Below are positions 8,442-15,979 of a stretch of 64,000 nucleotides of DNA, piece by piece. The stretch comes from Streptomyces clavuligerus (GTDB lineage Bacteria; Actinomycetota; Actinomycetes; Streptomycetales; Streptomycetaceae): assembly GCF_005519465.1 (NCBI RefSeq), contig NZ_CP027859.1:1550001-1614000 (forward strand). The letters are read 5' to 3'. Position numbers and translations under genes: made by a program. The first letter of the stretch is position 1, and every line of letters starts with the position of its first letter. The notes under the pieces were generated by a model. That model was not told the origin of the DNA, made no database searches, and worked only from the letters and a program-made list of their open reading frames with translations.

Positions 8442-10049
8442 ATGGATACGAGCACCACGGGCGAGGCGCCCGCTCGCGCCGGACAGCGGGAGTGGATCGG
8501 TCTGGCCGTGCTGGCCCTGCCGACCCTCCTGCTGTCCCTGGACATCAGCGTGTTGAACCTGGCGCTCCCGCACCTCAGTGCGGACCTGGGCGCCAGCGCC
8601 ACCCAACAGCTCTGGATCATGGACATCTACGGCTTCATGATCGCCGGATTCCTGATCACCTGGGGCAACCTCGGCGACCGCATCGGCCGCCGCAAGCTCC
8701 TGCTGTTCGGTGCCGCGGCCTTCGGCGTCGCGTCCGTCCTGGCCGCCTACGCCAACAGCCCCGAGACGCTGATCGCGGCCCGCGCGGTCCTCGGCATCTC
8801 GGGGGCGACCCTGATGCCGTCGCTGCTGGCGCTCATCGGCAGCATGTTCGCCGACCCCAAACAGCGCGGCCTGGCCATCGGCGTCTGGATGAGCTGCTTC
8901 ATGGGCGGCATGGCCCTGGGACCCGTCGCGGGCGGCGCGCTTCTCGACCACTTCTGGTGGGGCTCGGTCTTCCTGCTCGGCGTGCCGGTCATGCTGCTCC
9001 TGCTCGTCCTCGGCCCGATTCTGCTGCCCGAGCACCGCGACCCCGCGGCGGGCCGGACCGACCTGCCGAGTGTGCTGCTCTCCCTCGCCACCATCCTGCC
9101 GGTCATCTACGGAGCCAAGAAGCTGGCCACCGACGGCTTCGCCGCCACGTCCCTGCTGGCCCTGCTCGTCGGCATCGCCATCGGCTTCCTCTTTGTCCAG
9201 CGCCAGCAGAAGCTGACCAGCCCGCTGCTGGATCTCGGCCTGTTCCGCAACCGCACCCTCAGCTCCGCCCTCGGTGTCGCCCTGCTCTGCTCGGCCACCA
9301 TGGGCGGTGTGACACTGCTGGTCTCGCTCTACCTCCAGCAGGTCGCCGGGCTTCCCGCACTGGAGGCAGGGCTGTGGCTGGTGCCGTCCTTCGCCCTGGC
9401 CATCATCGGCAACCTCGCCGCCCCCGGTCTGGCGCGCCGTATCCGTCCCGCCTACGCCATCGCCATCGGCCTGCTCGTCACGGCAGCCGGGCTGCTGCTG
9501 CTCACCCAGGCCGACGCCGACGGCGGAATCGCCCTGGTGGTCATCGGCTACGCGCTCGCCTTCGCGGGCACCAGCCCGATGGGCGTGCTCAGCACCGAAC
9601 TGGTGGTGGGCTCCGCGCCACCGGAGAAGACGGGTTCCGCCGCCGCCATGTCGGAGACCAACGGCGAGTTCGGCATCGCGATGGGCATCGCCGTCCTCGG
9701 CAGCGTCGGCGCGGCCGTCTACCGCCACCGTGTCGAGGACGAGATCCCCGCCGACACCCCGTCCGCCGCCGCCGAGAGCGCCCGCGACAGCCTGCCCGCC
9801 GCCTCGGAGGCCGCCGCGGGCCTCCCCGGGGCCACGGGGGACGCCCTGCTCACCGCTGCCCGGGAGGCGTTCACGGGCGGACTGCACATCGTCGCCGTCG
9901 CGGCGGCCGTCGCCATGGTGGCCTTCGCCGCGCTCTCCGTCGCCGTACTGCGGCACGTGGGGCCCAGCGCCACCGACGAGGAGCAGCCCGGAGGGACGGA
10001 AACGGACGGCGAGCCCGCGCCCGTCCCCACCACGGCCGAGTCCGGCTGA
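8442..10049 (+). CDS. MFS drug exporter, DHA2 (EmrB/QacA) family
   Basis: 535 aa with about 14 hydrophobic segments, the DHA2 count. The N-terminal signature LDISVLNLALPHLSADLGAS and the motif-A region GNLGDRIGRRKLLLFG are visible, as is motif C (LGPVAGGALLDHFWWGSVFLLGVP, residue region 165-190). The family exports drugs by proton antiport across the plasma membrane; here it probably confers efflux of, or self-resistance to, the compound handled by the sugar block. GTG at 8439 directly precedes ATG 8442; the ATG was chosen because GGAAGG ends 7 bases before it. The C-terminal tail (last ~35 aa) is acidic and polar. It is divergent from the SARP gene. Confidence 0.93.
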   Translation: MDTSTTGEAPARAGQREWIGLAVLALPTLLLSLDISVLNLALPHLSADLGASATQQLWIMDIYGFMIAGFLITWGNLGDRIGRRKLLLFGAAAFGVASVLAAYANSPETLIAARAVLGISGATLMPSLLALIGSMFADPKQRGLAIGVWMSCFMGGMALGPVAGGALLDHFWWGSVFLLGVPVMLLLLVLGPILLPEHRDPAAGRTDLPSVLLSLATILPVIYGAKKLATDGFAATSLLALLVGIAIGFLFVQRQQKLTSPLLDLGLFRNRTLSSALGVALLCSATMGGVTLLVSLYLQQVAGLPALEAGLWLVPSFALAIIGNLAAPGLARRIRPAYAIAIGLLVTAAGLLLLTQADADGGIALVVIGYALAFAGTSPMGVLSTELVVGSAPPEKTGSAAAMSETNGEFGIAMGIAVLGSVGAAVYRHRVEDEIPADTPSAAAESARDSLPAASEAAAGLPGATGDALLTAAREAFTGGLHIVAVAAAVAMVAFAALSVAVLRHVGPSATDEEQPGGTETDGEPAPVPTTAESG

Positions 10050-10202
10050 CCCGGCGGGAAGGCCCGGCGGGCGAGGCGGGAAGGGAACCGGACGCCGCGG
10101 GACGCGGGAGGCGACGCAATCCCGAAGATGCGGAGCCGGGGGCCCCGGTGCCACGCTCGAAGCGGTTCATCCGGTTTCCCTTCACGTGAGAAAGAGGACA
10201 AA

Positions 10203-11402
10203 GTGCTGACAGCGGATACGACGGCACAGACCGTGACCCCGACGCGCGAGGAGCTGGTCAGCAGGGCCTCGGAGGTGGCCGGCACCCTGCGGGAGCACGC
10301 CGGGTGGTCGGAGGAGAACCGGCGCCCCCACGACGACACCGTCCAGGCGCTGGCCGACGCGGGCATCTTCCGTATGCGGGTGCCCGCGCGGTACGGCGGC
10401 TATGAGTCCGACGCCACGACCCTGTGCGAGGTGGCCGCGGAGCTGGGCCGCGCCGACGGGTCCGCCGCGTGGACGGCGGCTGTCTACTCGATCCCGACGT
10501 GGATGACGGGCCTGTTCCCCGACGAGACACAGGCGGAGGTCTTCGCGACCCCCGACGTACGGATCTGCGGGACGCTCAGCCCCACCGCGCAGGCGGTCCC
10601 CGCGGAGGGCGGCATCGTTGTCGACGGCCGCTGGGGGTTCATCACCGGGGCTCTGCACGCACAGTGGCAGATCGTCGTGGCCGTGCTGATGGTGCCCGGC
10701 GGCGAGCCGGCCCCCGTCATGGCGCTGGTGCCGATGGACGACCTGACCATCGTCGACGACTGGCACACCGCGGGCCTCAAGGGCACCGGCAGTGTCACCA
10801 CGATCGCCGAGCGGGTGTTCGTCCCGCAGGCCCGGGTGATGCCCATGGGCGCGGTGATCCAGGGACAGTCGGCCTCGCCCACCACCGCGGCGGGGGCCCT
10901 GCACCGCGCGCCGCTCCTGCCGGTCGCCTCCGCCTCGTCCGTCGGACCCGTCCTCGGCATGGCCAAGGGCGCGCTGGACGCGTTCCTGCACCGGCTGCCG
11001 GACCGGAAGATCACCTACACCTCCTACGGCCGGCAGAGCGACGCCGCGCTCACCCACCTCCAGGTCGCGGACGCCGTGATGCGCATCGACGAGGCGGAGT
11101 TCCACGTCCGCCGCCTCGCGGGCCAGGTCGACGCCAAGGCCGCGGAGGCGTCCGAGTGGACGCTGGCGGAACGGGTGCGGGCCCGCGCCGACATGGGCGC
11201 GGCATGCCGGCTGGCGAAGGAGGCCGTGGACATCCTGAACACCGCCAGCGGCGCCTCGTCGATCCGCCTGGACGTTCCGATCCAGCGGTTCCAGCGCGAC
11301 ATCCAGGCCGTGTGTCTGCACGCCCTGATGCACCCGGACACCAACGCCGAGCTGTACGGCCGGTTCCTGTGCGGCCTGGAGCCCGACACGCTGTATCTGT
11401 AG
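10203..11402 (+). CDS. Acyl-CoA-dehydrogenase-fold flavin monooxygenase (class D, two-component hydroxylase type)
   Basis: 399 aa. Helical N-domain (LADAGIFRMRVPARYGGYESDA, about residues 50-70), middle beta domain with GRWGFITGALHAQW, and a C-terminal four-helix domain ending in HPDTNAELYGRFLCG. This pattern matches the HsaA/ActVA-ORF5/HpaB-like hydroxylases that use reduced flavin supplied by a separate reductase, rather than true acyl-CoA dehydrogenases. Aminosugar nitrososynthases (KijD3, DnmZ) share the fold, and the sugar aminotransferase and C-methyltransferase nearby make N-oxidation conceivable, but the N-terminal motifs look more like the hydroxylase branch. No flavin reductase gene is in the window. 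Start GTG 10203 follows AGAGGA. A strong terminator follows the gene. Confidence 0.8.
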   Translation: MLTADTTAQTVTPTREELVSRASEVAGTLREHAGWSEENRRPHDDTVQALADAGIFRMRVPARYGGYESDATTLCEVAAELGRADGSAAWTAAVYSIPTWMTGLFPDETQAEVFATPDVRICGTLSPTAQAVPAEGGIVVDGRWGFITGALHAQWQIVVAVLMVPGGEPAPVMALVPMDDLTIVDDWHTAGLKGTGSVTTIAERVFVPQARVMPMGAVIQGQSASPTTAAGALHRAPLLPVASASSVGPVLGMAKGALDAFLHRLPDRKITYTSYGRQSDAALTHLQVADAVMRIDEAEFHVRRLAGQVDAKAAEASEWTLAERVRARADMGAACRLAKEAVDILNTASGASSIRLDVPIQRFQRDIQAVCLHALMHPDTNAELYGRFLCGLEPDTLYL

Positions 11403-11439
11403 GAGATCCGGGAGCCGGCCGGAGCCGGTGCGCGAAGAA

Positions 11440-11480
11440 CGGCGGGGCGGCGGACAGGGAATCTGTCCGCCGCCCCGCCG
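11440..11480. terminator. Strong bidirectional terminator
   Basis: Perfect 18-bp stem (11440-11457 with 11463-11480; arm begins CGGCGGGGCGG and ends GGACAG) and a 5-nt loop. It lies between the convergent monooxygenase and rmlB genes. Confidence 0.85.
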
Positions 11481-11496
11481 CGTGGACGAGGCGCGC

Positions 11497-12471
11497 TCAC
11501 CTGGCGCGGTGCTTCACCTCCTTCCACCAGTCGGCGTGGTCGTGATACCACGCCACTGTCTCCGCGAGCCCGGACGCGAATCCGACCCGCGGCGCGTAGC
11601 CGAGCCGTTCGCGGATGCGGGAGTCGTCCAGGGAGTACCGCCGGTCGTGGCCCGCGCGGTCGGCGACGTACCGCACCCGGGACCGGTCCGCGCCGCACAG
11701 CCGCAGCAGCTCCTCGGTGACCTCGATGTTCGAACGCTCCCCGCCGCCGCCGATGTTGTAGACCTCACCCGCCCCACCCTGGGTGAGGACGAGGTGGACG
11801 GCACGGCAGTGGTCATCGACGTGCACCCAGTCGCGGATGTTCCGCCCGTCGCCGTACAGGGGGAGGTCGAGCCCCTCCATGAGATGGGTGATGAACAACG
11901 GGATGAGCTTCTCCGGGTGCTGGTACGGACCGTAGTTGTTGGCACACCGGGTGATCGACACATCCATGCCGAACGCCTGATGATAGGCGCGGGCCAGCAG
12001 GTCGGCTCCGGCCTTGGACGCCGCGTAGGGGGAGTTGGGCAGCAGCGGCGAGTCCTCCGTCCAGGAACCCCGTTCGATGGAGCCGTACACCTCGTCGGTC
12101 GAGACGTGCACCACCCGCTCGACTCCGGCGTCCCGGCAGGCGCTCAGCAGGGTCTGTGTGCCGCCGATGTTGGTGCGTACGAAAGGATCGGCGGACCGCA
12201 ACGAGCGGTCGACGTGCGACTCCGCCGCGAAGTGGATCACGGCGTCGTGGCCCGGCAGCAGCTCGCGCAGGAGTCTCCGGTCGCAGACATCGCCCTCGAC
12301 GAACTCCAGGCGCGGATGCGCGGAGGGCACGTTGTCCCGGCGGCCCGCGTAGGTCAGCGCGTCCAGCACGGTGACCCGGGCGTCGGCGCACCCGGGATAG
12401 CCGGGCCCCAGGAGTGTCCGGACGTAGTGCGAGCCGATGAACCCGGCGCCTCCGGTGACCAGCAGCCTCAT
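11497..12471 (-). CDS. rmlB: dTDP-glucose 4,6-dehydratase
   Basis: 324 aa, full length. It is an extended SDR with the NAD-binding GGAGFIGS at residues 7-14, the catalytic STDEVYG (T125, D126, E127) and YAASK (Y149, K153), followed by NNYGPYQHPEKLIP. It makes TDP-4-keto-6-deoxyglucose, the branch point for deoxysugars. Its ATG overlaps the stop of the upstream rmlA gene (ATGA), so the two are translationally coupled. This pair supplies the activated sugar for the aminotransferase, C-methyltransferase and glycosyltransferase in the block. Confidence 0.95.
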   Translation of the reverse strand: MRLLVTGGAGFIGSHYVRTLLGPGYPGCADARVTVLDALTYAGRRDNVPSAHPRLEFVEGDVCDRRLLRELLPGHDAVIHFAAESHVDRSLRSADPFVRTNIGGTQTLLSACRDAGVERVVHVSTDEVYGSIERGSWTEDSPLLPNSPYAASKAGADLLARAYHQAFGMDVSITRCANNYGPYQHPEKLIPLFITHLMEGLDLPLYGDGRNIRDWVHVDDHCRAVHLVLTQGGAGEVYNIGGGGERSNIEVTEELLRLCGADRSRVRYVADRAGHDRRYSLDDSRIRERLGYAPRVGFASGLAETVAWYHDHADWWKEVKHRAR

Positions 12472-13547
12472 GCGCGGGCCGCCTTCGTGGCCGCGGTGGC
12501 GGAACCACCCGTCCCCGCGGTTCCCCCTGCCGCCGCGGGCGCACGGGAGGCGGTCAGCACCGCCTCGGGGCTGTACAGCGCCCCGCGCGTCCGGGGCAGC
12601 TCCGCGAGCGCGGTGCCCTCCAGCACGATCGCGTCCGCCAGGTCGACCGCGCGCAGCCGACAGCCCGCGCCGACGGCCGTGTGCGGGCCGATGAGGCTGT
12701 CCTCGACGAGCGCGCCGGGGCCGATGATCGCGGGGCCTGTGATCCGCGAGCGCACCACCCGGGCGCCGGGCGCGATCCGTACCCGCCCCAGCAGTGCGCT
12801 GGCCGCGTCCACCGACCCCGCCACACCGCCGGACTCGCCCTCCAGGACACGGCGGTTGGCCTCCAGGAGGTCATCGGCGCGGCCGGTGTCCTTCCAGTAA
12901 CCGCCGTACTCGCTGCATCCGACGGACGCGCCGTCCTCCAGCAGCCATTGGATCGCGTCCGTGATCTCCAGTTCGCCGCGTGGGCTGGGGCGGATGGCGT
13001 CGACGGCCCGGTGCACGGCGGAGGTGAAGAAGTAGGTGCCGACCAGCGCCAGATCGCTGCGCGGACGCGATGGCTTCTCGACCAGACGGCGCACCCCGCC
13101 TGCCGCGTCGAGTTCCACGACGCCGAAGTCCCGCGGATCGTCGACCTTGTGCACGACGACCTGGGCGGCGGGCCGTCCGCGCAGGAAATCCGCGGCGACC
13201 GGGGCGACCCCGTCGGGCAGGAGATTGTCACCGAGGAACATCGCGAAGTCGTCGTCGCCCAGAAACGGCCGGGCCAGCCGTACGGCGTGGGCGAGACCCG
13301 CCGGGCGTTCCTGGCGCAGATAGGTGATCTCGGCGCCGAACCGGGAACCGTCGCCGACTGCGCCGCGGATGGTGTCCGCCCAGCCTCCGACGACCAGCCC
13401 GATCCGGGTGATGCCCAACTCCCTGATGTTCTCCAGAACATATTCGAGCACCGGTTTGTTCGCCACCGGAATCAATTGTTTTGGCATGAAATTACTCAGT
13501 GGCCGCAATCGGGAACCCGACCCGCCGGCCAAGACCAGAGCCTTCAT
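12468..13547 (-). CDS. rmlA: Glucose-1-phosphate thymidylyltransferase, long StrD/RmlA form
   Basis: 359 aa. The nucleotidyltransferase signature LAGGSGSRLRPLS is at residues 6-18, followed by MPKQLIPVANKPVLEY and FLGDNLL. After the catalytic domain (about 1-240) comes a left-handed beta-helix-like extension with hexapeptide character (ARVVRSRITGPAIIGPGALV), which marks the long, antibiotic-cluster (StrD-like) form rather than the ~290-aa housekeeping form. The last ~35 residues are Ala/Gly/Thr rich. It catalyses dTTP + glucose-1-phosphate to dTDP-glucose. First gene of a two-gene operon with rmlB; divergent from the SgcJ-like gene across a 192-bp gap. Confidence 0.93.
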   Translation of the reverse strand: MKALVLAGGSGSRLRPLSNFMPKQLIPVANKPVLEYVLENIRELGITRIGLVVGGWADTIRGAVGDGSRFGAEITYLRQERPAGLAHAVRLARPFLGDDDFAMFLGDNLLPDGVAPVAADFLRGRPAAQVVVHKVDDPRDFGVVELDAAGGVRRLVEKPSRPRSDLALVGTYFFTSAVHRAVDAIRPSPRGELEITDAIQWLLEDGASVGCSEYGGYWKDTGRADDLLEANRRVLEGESGGVAGSVDAASALLGRVRIAPGARVVRSRITGPAIIGPGALVEDSLIGPHTAVGAGCRLRAVDLADAIVLEGTALAELPRTRGALYSPEAVLTASRAPAAAGGTAGTGGSATAATKAARA

Positions 13548-13739
13548 GGAGTGCCCTCCTCCCTCTGTCGAGGGCGTGTTCGACGGTCCTGGCCCTCATC
13601 GTCGCGAGTGGCTTGGGCGGCGCGCATCTCCCAGAATGCGTGCCTGGACGGCAATTCAGAAGATGCGCCCCCTGCCATTTCGCTGCGAAGCTGTTCGAAG
13701 ACTTCCAGGAGAAGCTGTCCGAGCGGAAGAGGAGAAGGT
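13548..13739. promoter_or_regulatory. Divergent promoter region between rmlA and the SgcJ-like gene
   Basis: 192 bp without a convincing gene, upstream of both rmlA (minus) and the SnoaL-like gene (plus). A purine-rich AGGAGAAGG just before 13,740 is the ribosome site of the latter. I cannot place -35 and -10 boxes with confidence. Confidence 0.5.
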
Positions 13740-14147
13740 ATGGAAACGGCGAGCGCAGGCCCTTCGGACGCGGACAAGAAAGCTGTGGTATCCCTTCCCG
13801 GCAAGATTGTCGCGGCGTGGGCCGCCCATGACGACCAGGCATTCGCGAAGGTGTTCACCCCGGACGGGACCATGATTCTTCCGGGTGTGTTCAAGAAGGG
13901 ACAGGAGGAGATAGGCGCCTTCATGGCCGAGGGCTTCGCCGGCCCGTTCAAGGGGACACGGGTCACGGGTGAGCCCCTCGACGTCCGGTTTCTGAGCGCC
14001 ACGTCCGCGCTGCTCATCACGCGCGGCGGCGTTCTGCTGGAGGGCGAGGAGGAAGTGGCGGCGGAGCGCGCCATCCGCGCCACGTGGACCGCGGTCAAGG
14101 ACCAGGGCCGCTGGCGTCTCGCGGCGTATCAGAACACCCCTGCCTGA
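13740..14147 (+). CDS. SnoaL-like / SgcJ-EcaC family small protein
   Basis: 135 aa with the NTF2/SnoaL-like cone pattern: helix KIVAAWAAHDDQAFAKVFTPDGTMILPG followed by strands and ending WTAVKDQGRWRLAAYQNTP, the typical C-terminus of the SgcJ/EcaC group. Members are found in natural-product clusters; several are of unknown activity and some are isomerases, hydroxylase helpers or cyclases. A strong AGGAGAAGG precedes the ATG. It sits alone on the plus strand between rmlAB and the C-methyltransferase, so it is probably part of the same pathway. Its substrate cannot be inferred. Confidence 0.8.
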   Translation: METASAGPSDADKKAVVSLPGKIVAAWAAHDDQAFAKVFTPDGTMILPGVFKKGQEEIGAFMAEGFAGPFKGTRVTGEPLDVRFLSATSALLITRGGVLLEGEEEVAAERAIRATWTAVKDQGRWRLAAYQNTPA

Positions 14148-14274
14148 GGGGACTGAAGGGACTGAGGGGAACCGCCGAGCCGGCGGGACCCGGTTCCGTG
14201 GTCGGCGGCAGGCGAGCACTTTCGCCGCGGGAGCTGTTCGGGCCCTGTGGCCGGACCGTGCCGCCCGCTGCCGA

Positions 14275-14346
14275 CCGGACAGGACATGCCGACCGGGCAG
14301 GGCATGACGGCCGGACAGGACATGACGGCCGGACAGGACATGACGG
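14275..14346. repeat. Four tandem 18-bp repeats
   Basis: Units at 14275-14292, 14293-14310, 14311-14328 and 14329-14346. The last two are identical (CCGGACAGGACATGACGG); the first two carry two or three changes each. The array lies in the non-coding gap between convergent genes, just before a terminator hairpin. Confidence 0.85.
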
Positions 14347-14350
14347 CCGG

Positions 14351-14394
14351 CGACGGGGAGCGGACCGGGTGAGCCCGCGGTCCGCTCCCCGTCG
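14351..14394. terminator. Bidirectional terminator
   Basis: Perfect 17-bp stem (14351-14367 with 14378-14394) and a 10-nt loop, immediately next to the C-methyltransferase stop codon on the minus strand and downstream of the SgcJ-like gene. Confidence 0.8.
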
Positions 14395-15645
14395 TCACAC
14401 GATGTGGACGTCGGGTACGTACAGAATCCACTTGCCGCCCTGCTCGGCGAACCGGTGCTCCTTCGCCATGATCTCCTCCGCGTGGTTCCACGCGAACAGC
14501 ACGGCGTATTCCGGATACGGATCGGTGAAGTCCTCCGGCGGGCGCACCGGAATGCGCGCTCCAGGGGTGACCAAATGCTGTTTGCCCGGGGTGGAGTCGC
14601 AGATGAACGGGATCAGATCGGTGCCGATGCCGCAGTGGTTGAGGATGGTCGCGCTCTTCGACGTGGCGCCGTATCCCACGACCCGCCGCCCGTCCGCGCG
14701 CAGCTCGCGCAGCAGCTCCACCAGGTCCCCGCAGATACGCTCGGCGTCGTCGGCGAAGCGCCGGAGCGTCGCGAGGTCGGCCAGGCCCTGCCCCTCCTCG
14801 TGGGCCAGCAGCTCCGCCACGGCACCGGCTGTCGGGTGGGTTCCGGGGCGGGCCAGGGTGTAGCGCAGCGAGCCGCCGTGCACCGGCAGCCGTACGGCGT
14901 CCACCAGTTCGAGCCCGAAGCGGGCCGCTGCCGCCCGCACCGAAGCCACGGTGAGCAGGTAGTAGTGCTCGTCGTAGATCTGGTCGAACGCGGTGTGCTC
15001 GACGATGTCCCCGAGGTAGCGGTCCTCGAAAACGAAGACGCCGTTCCGGGCGAGCAGCACCTCGACGCCCCGGAGCACCGAGTCGAAGTAGGCGAGGTGG
15101 CTGATGGTGTTGGCTGAGAAAATCAGATCGGCGGGCCCCTCGGTGCGGCGTACCGACGCTGCCGACTCCTCGTCGAAGAACGCGACGCGCACGTTCACCC
15201 CGCGCTGCCGCGCGACCTCGGCCGCGCCCGCTGACGGGTCGATCCCCAGATGCCGCACGCCTGCCGCGTGCACCGTCTCCAGCAGTCCGCCGTCGTTGCA
15301 GCCGATCTCCACGACGAACGGTTCGTCCACGGCGGCGAGCCGACCCCTGAGGAAGCCATCGGCCGTCTGTGCGAAATGGTCCCTGATGCGCTGTGATTCC
15401 GAGGAGCGGTAGGGGTATCCGGCGTGGAACATCACGCCCCGGGGGACTTCGTTGAGCTGCTGCACCATGGTGCAGGAGCCGCAAATCCCCATCGCGAGAC
15501 GGTAGAACACCTCGCCGGTCGGGCTGTCGGGTTTCATGAAAGCATTGGAGACAGGTTGGCGCCCGAAGTCGATGAATTCATGCAGAGCACCACCGCAGAC
15601 GCGGCAGTTGTATTCCTCCGCTTTCCCTCTCCTGTTTTCCTTCAT
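14395..15645 (-). CDS. NDP-hexose C-methyltransferase (TylCIII/TcaB9/NovU-like)
   Basis: 416 aa, family length. The N-terminal zinc-binding domain has C14, C17, C55 and C58. The SAM-binding Rossmann motif EIGCNDGG is at residues 113-120. The catalytic-region YDEHYYLL (Y224, E226, H227) and the C-terminal GYGATSKSATILN segment are both diagnostic. The family methylates carbon 3 (or 5) of TDP-keto-deoxysugars and retains a Rossmann-like C-terminal domain. Together with rmlAB and the aminotransferase, this points to a branched-chain aminosugar. I see no 2,3-dehydratase, 3,5-epimerase or 4-ketoreductase in the window, so the pathway as seen is incomplete. Confidence 0.9.
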   Translation of the reverse strand: MKENRRGKAEEYNCRVCGGALHEFIDFGRQPVSNAFMKPDSPTGEVFYRLAMGICGSCTMVQQLNEVPRGVMFHAGYPYRSSESQRIRDHFAQTADGFLRGRLAAVDEPFVVEIGCNDGGLLETVHAAGVRHLGIDPSAGAAEVARQRGVNVRVAFFDEESAASVRRTEGPADLIFSANTISHLAYFDSVLRGVEVLLARNGVFVFEDRYLGDIVEHTAFDQIYDEHYYLLTVASVRAAAARFGLELVDAVRLPVHGGSLRYTLARPGTHPTAGAVAELLAHEEGQGLADLATLRRFADDAERICGDLVELLRELRADGRRVVGYGATSKSATILNHCGIGTDLIPFICDSTPGKQHLVTPGARIPVRPPEDFTDPYPEYAVLFAWNHAEEIMAKEHRFAEQGGKWILYVPDVHIV

Positions 15646-15979
15646 GCACGAATTATGCTGCGATTAATTTTGCCCCGTCATCTTCCGTTGTGCTCTGCAC
15701 ACCTCACACGGGGGCTCGCGTCCAGGACGAGCGCGTCGGCCGGTCCGCCGGGCCCCGGCCGGGCGGCTGACCGGACGCGGATGCGGTTGTCGCGGGGCCG
15801 GCACCGAACCGATGGGCATCCTGACGGGAGCGGGCGGCGGGCTCTCCAAAGGTCGATTTTCGGCCATCTGTGCGACCGGGGGCAACGGGGATTGGATCTT
15901 CTTTCTCTTCCCGCCGGGAGCGGGCAGCGGGGCCGCTCCTGCTCCTTCACCCCCCGACCCCGCGCAGCAAGGGAGCACT
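15646..15979. promoter_or_regulatory. Divergent promoter region between C-methyltransferase and subtilisin
   Basis: 334 bp with no convincing gene. The first 50 bases next to the C-methyltransferase start are unusually A/T-rich for this window (ATTATGCTGCGATTAATTTT), as expected for a promoter. In-frame codons upstream of the subtilisin GTG exist, but they lack a signal-peptide start. Confidence 0.5.

Noticed and set aside
4982..10189. Very long plus-strand open frame antisense to the SARP gene
   Set aside because: Arg/Gly/Pro-rich translation with no domain and full overlap with a clear gene; a GC-driven shadow frame.
13740..14147. Enediyne cluster marker because of SgcJ similarity
   Set aside because: No enediyne PKS or accessory genes are present; the family is widespread.
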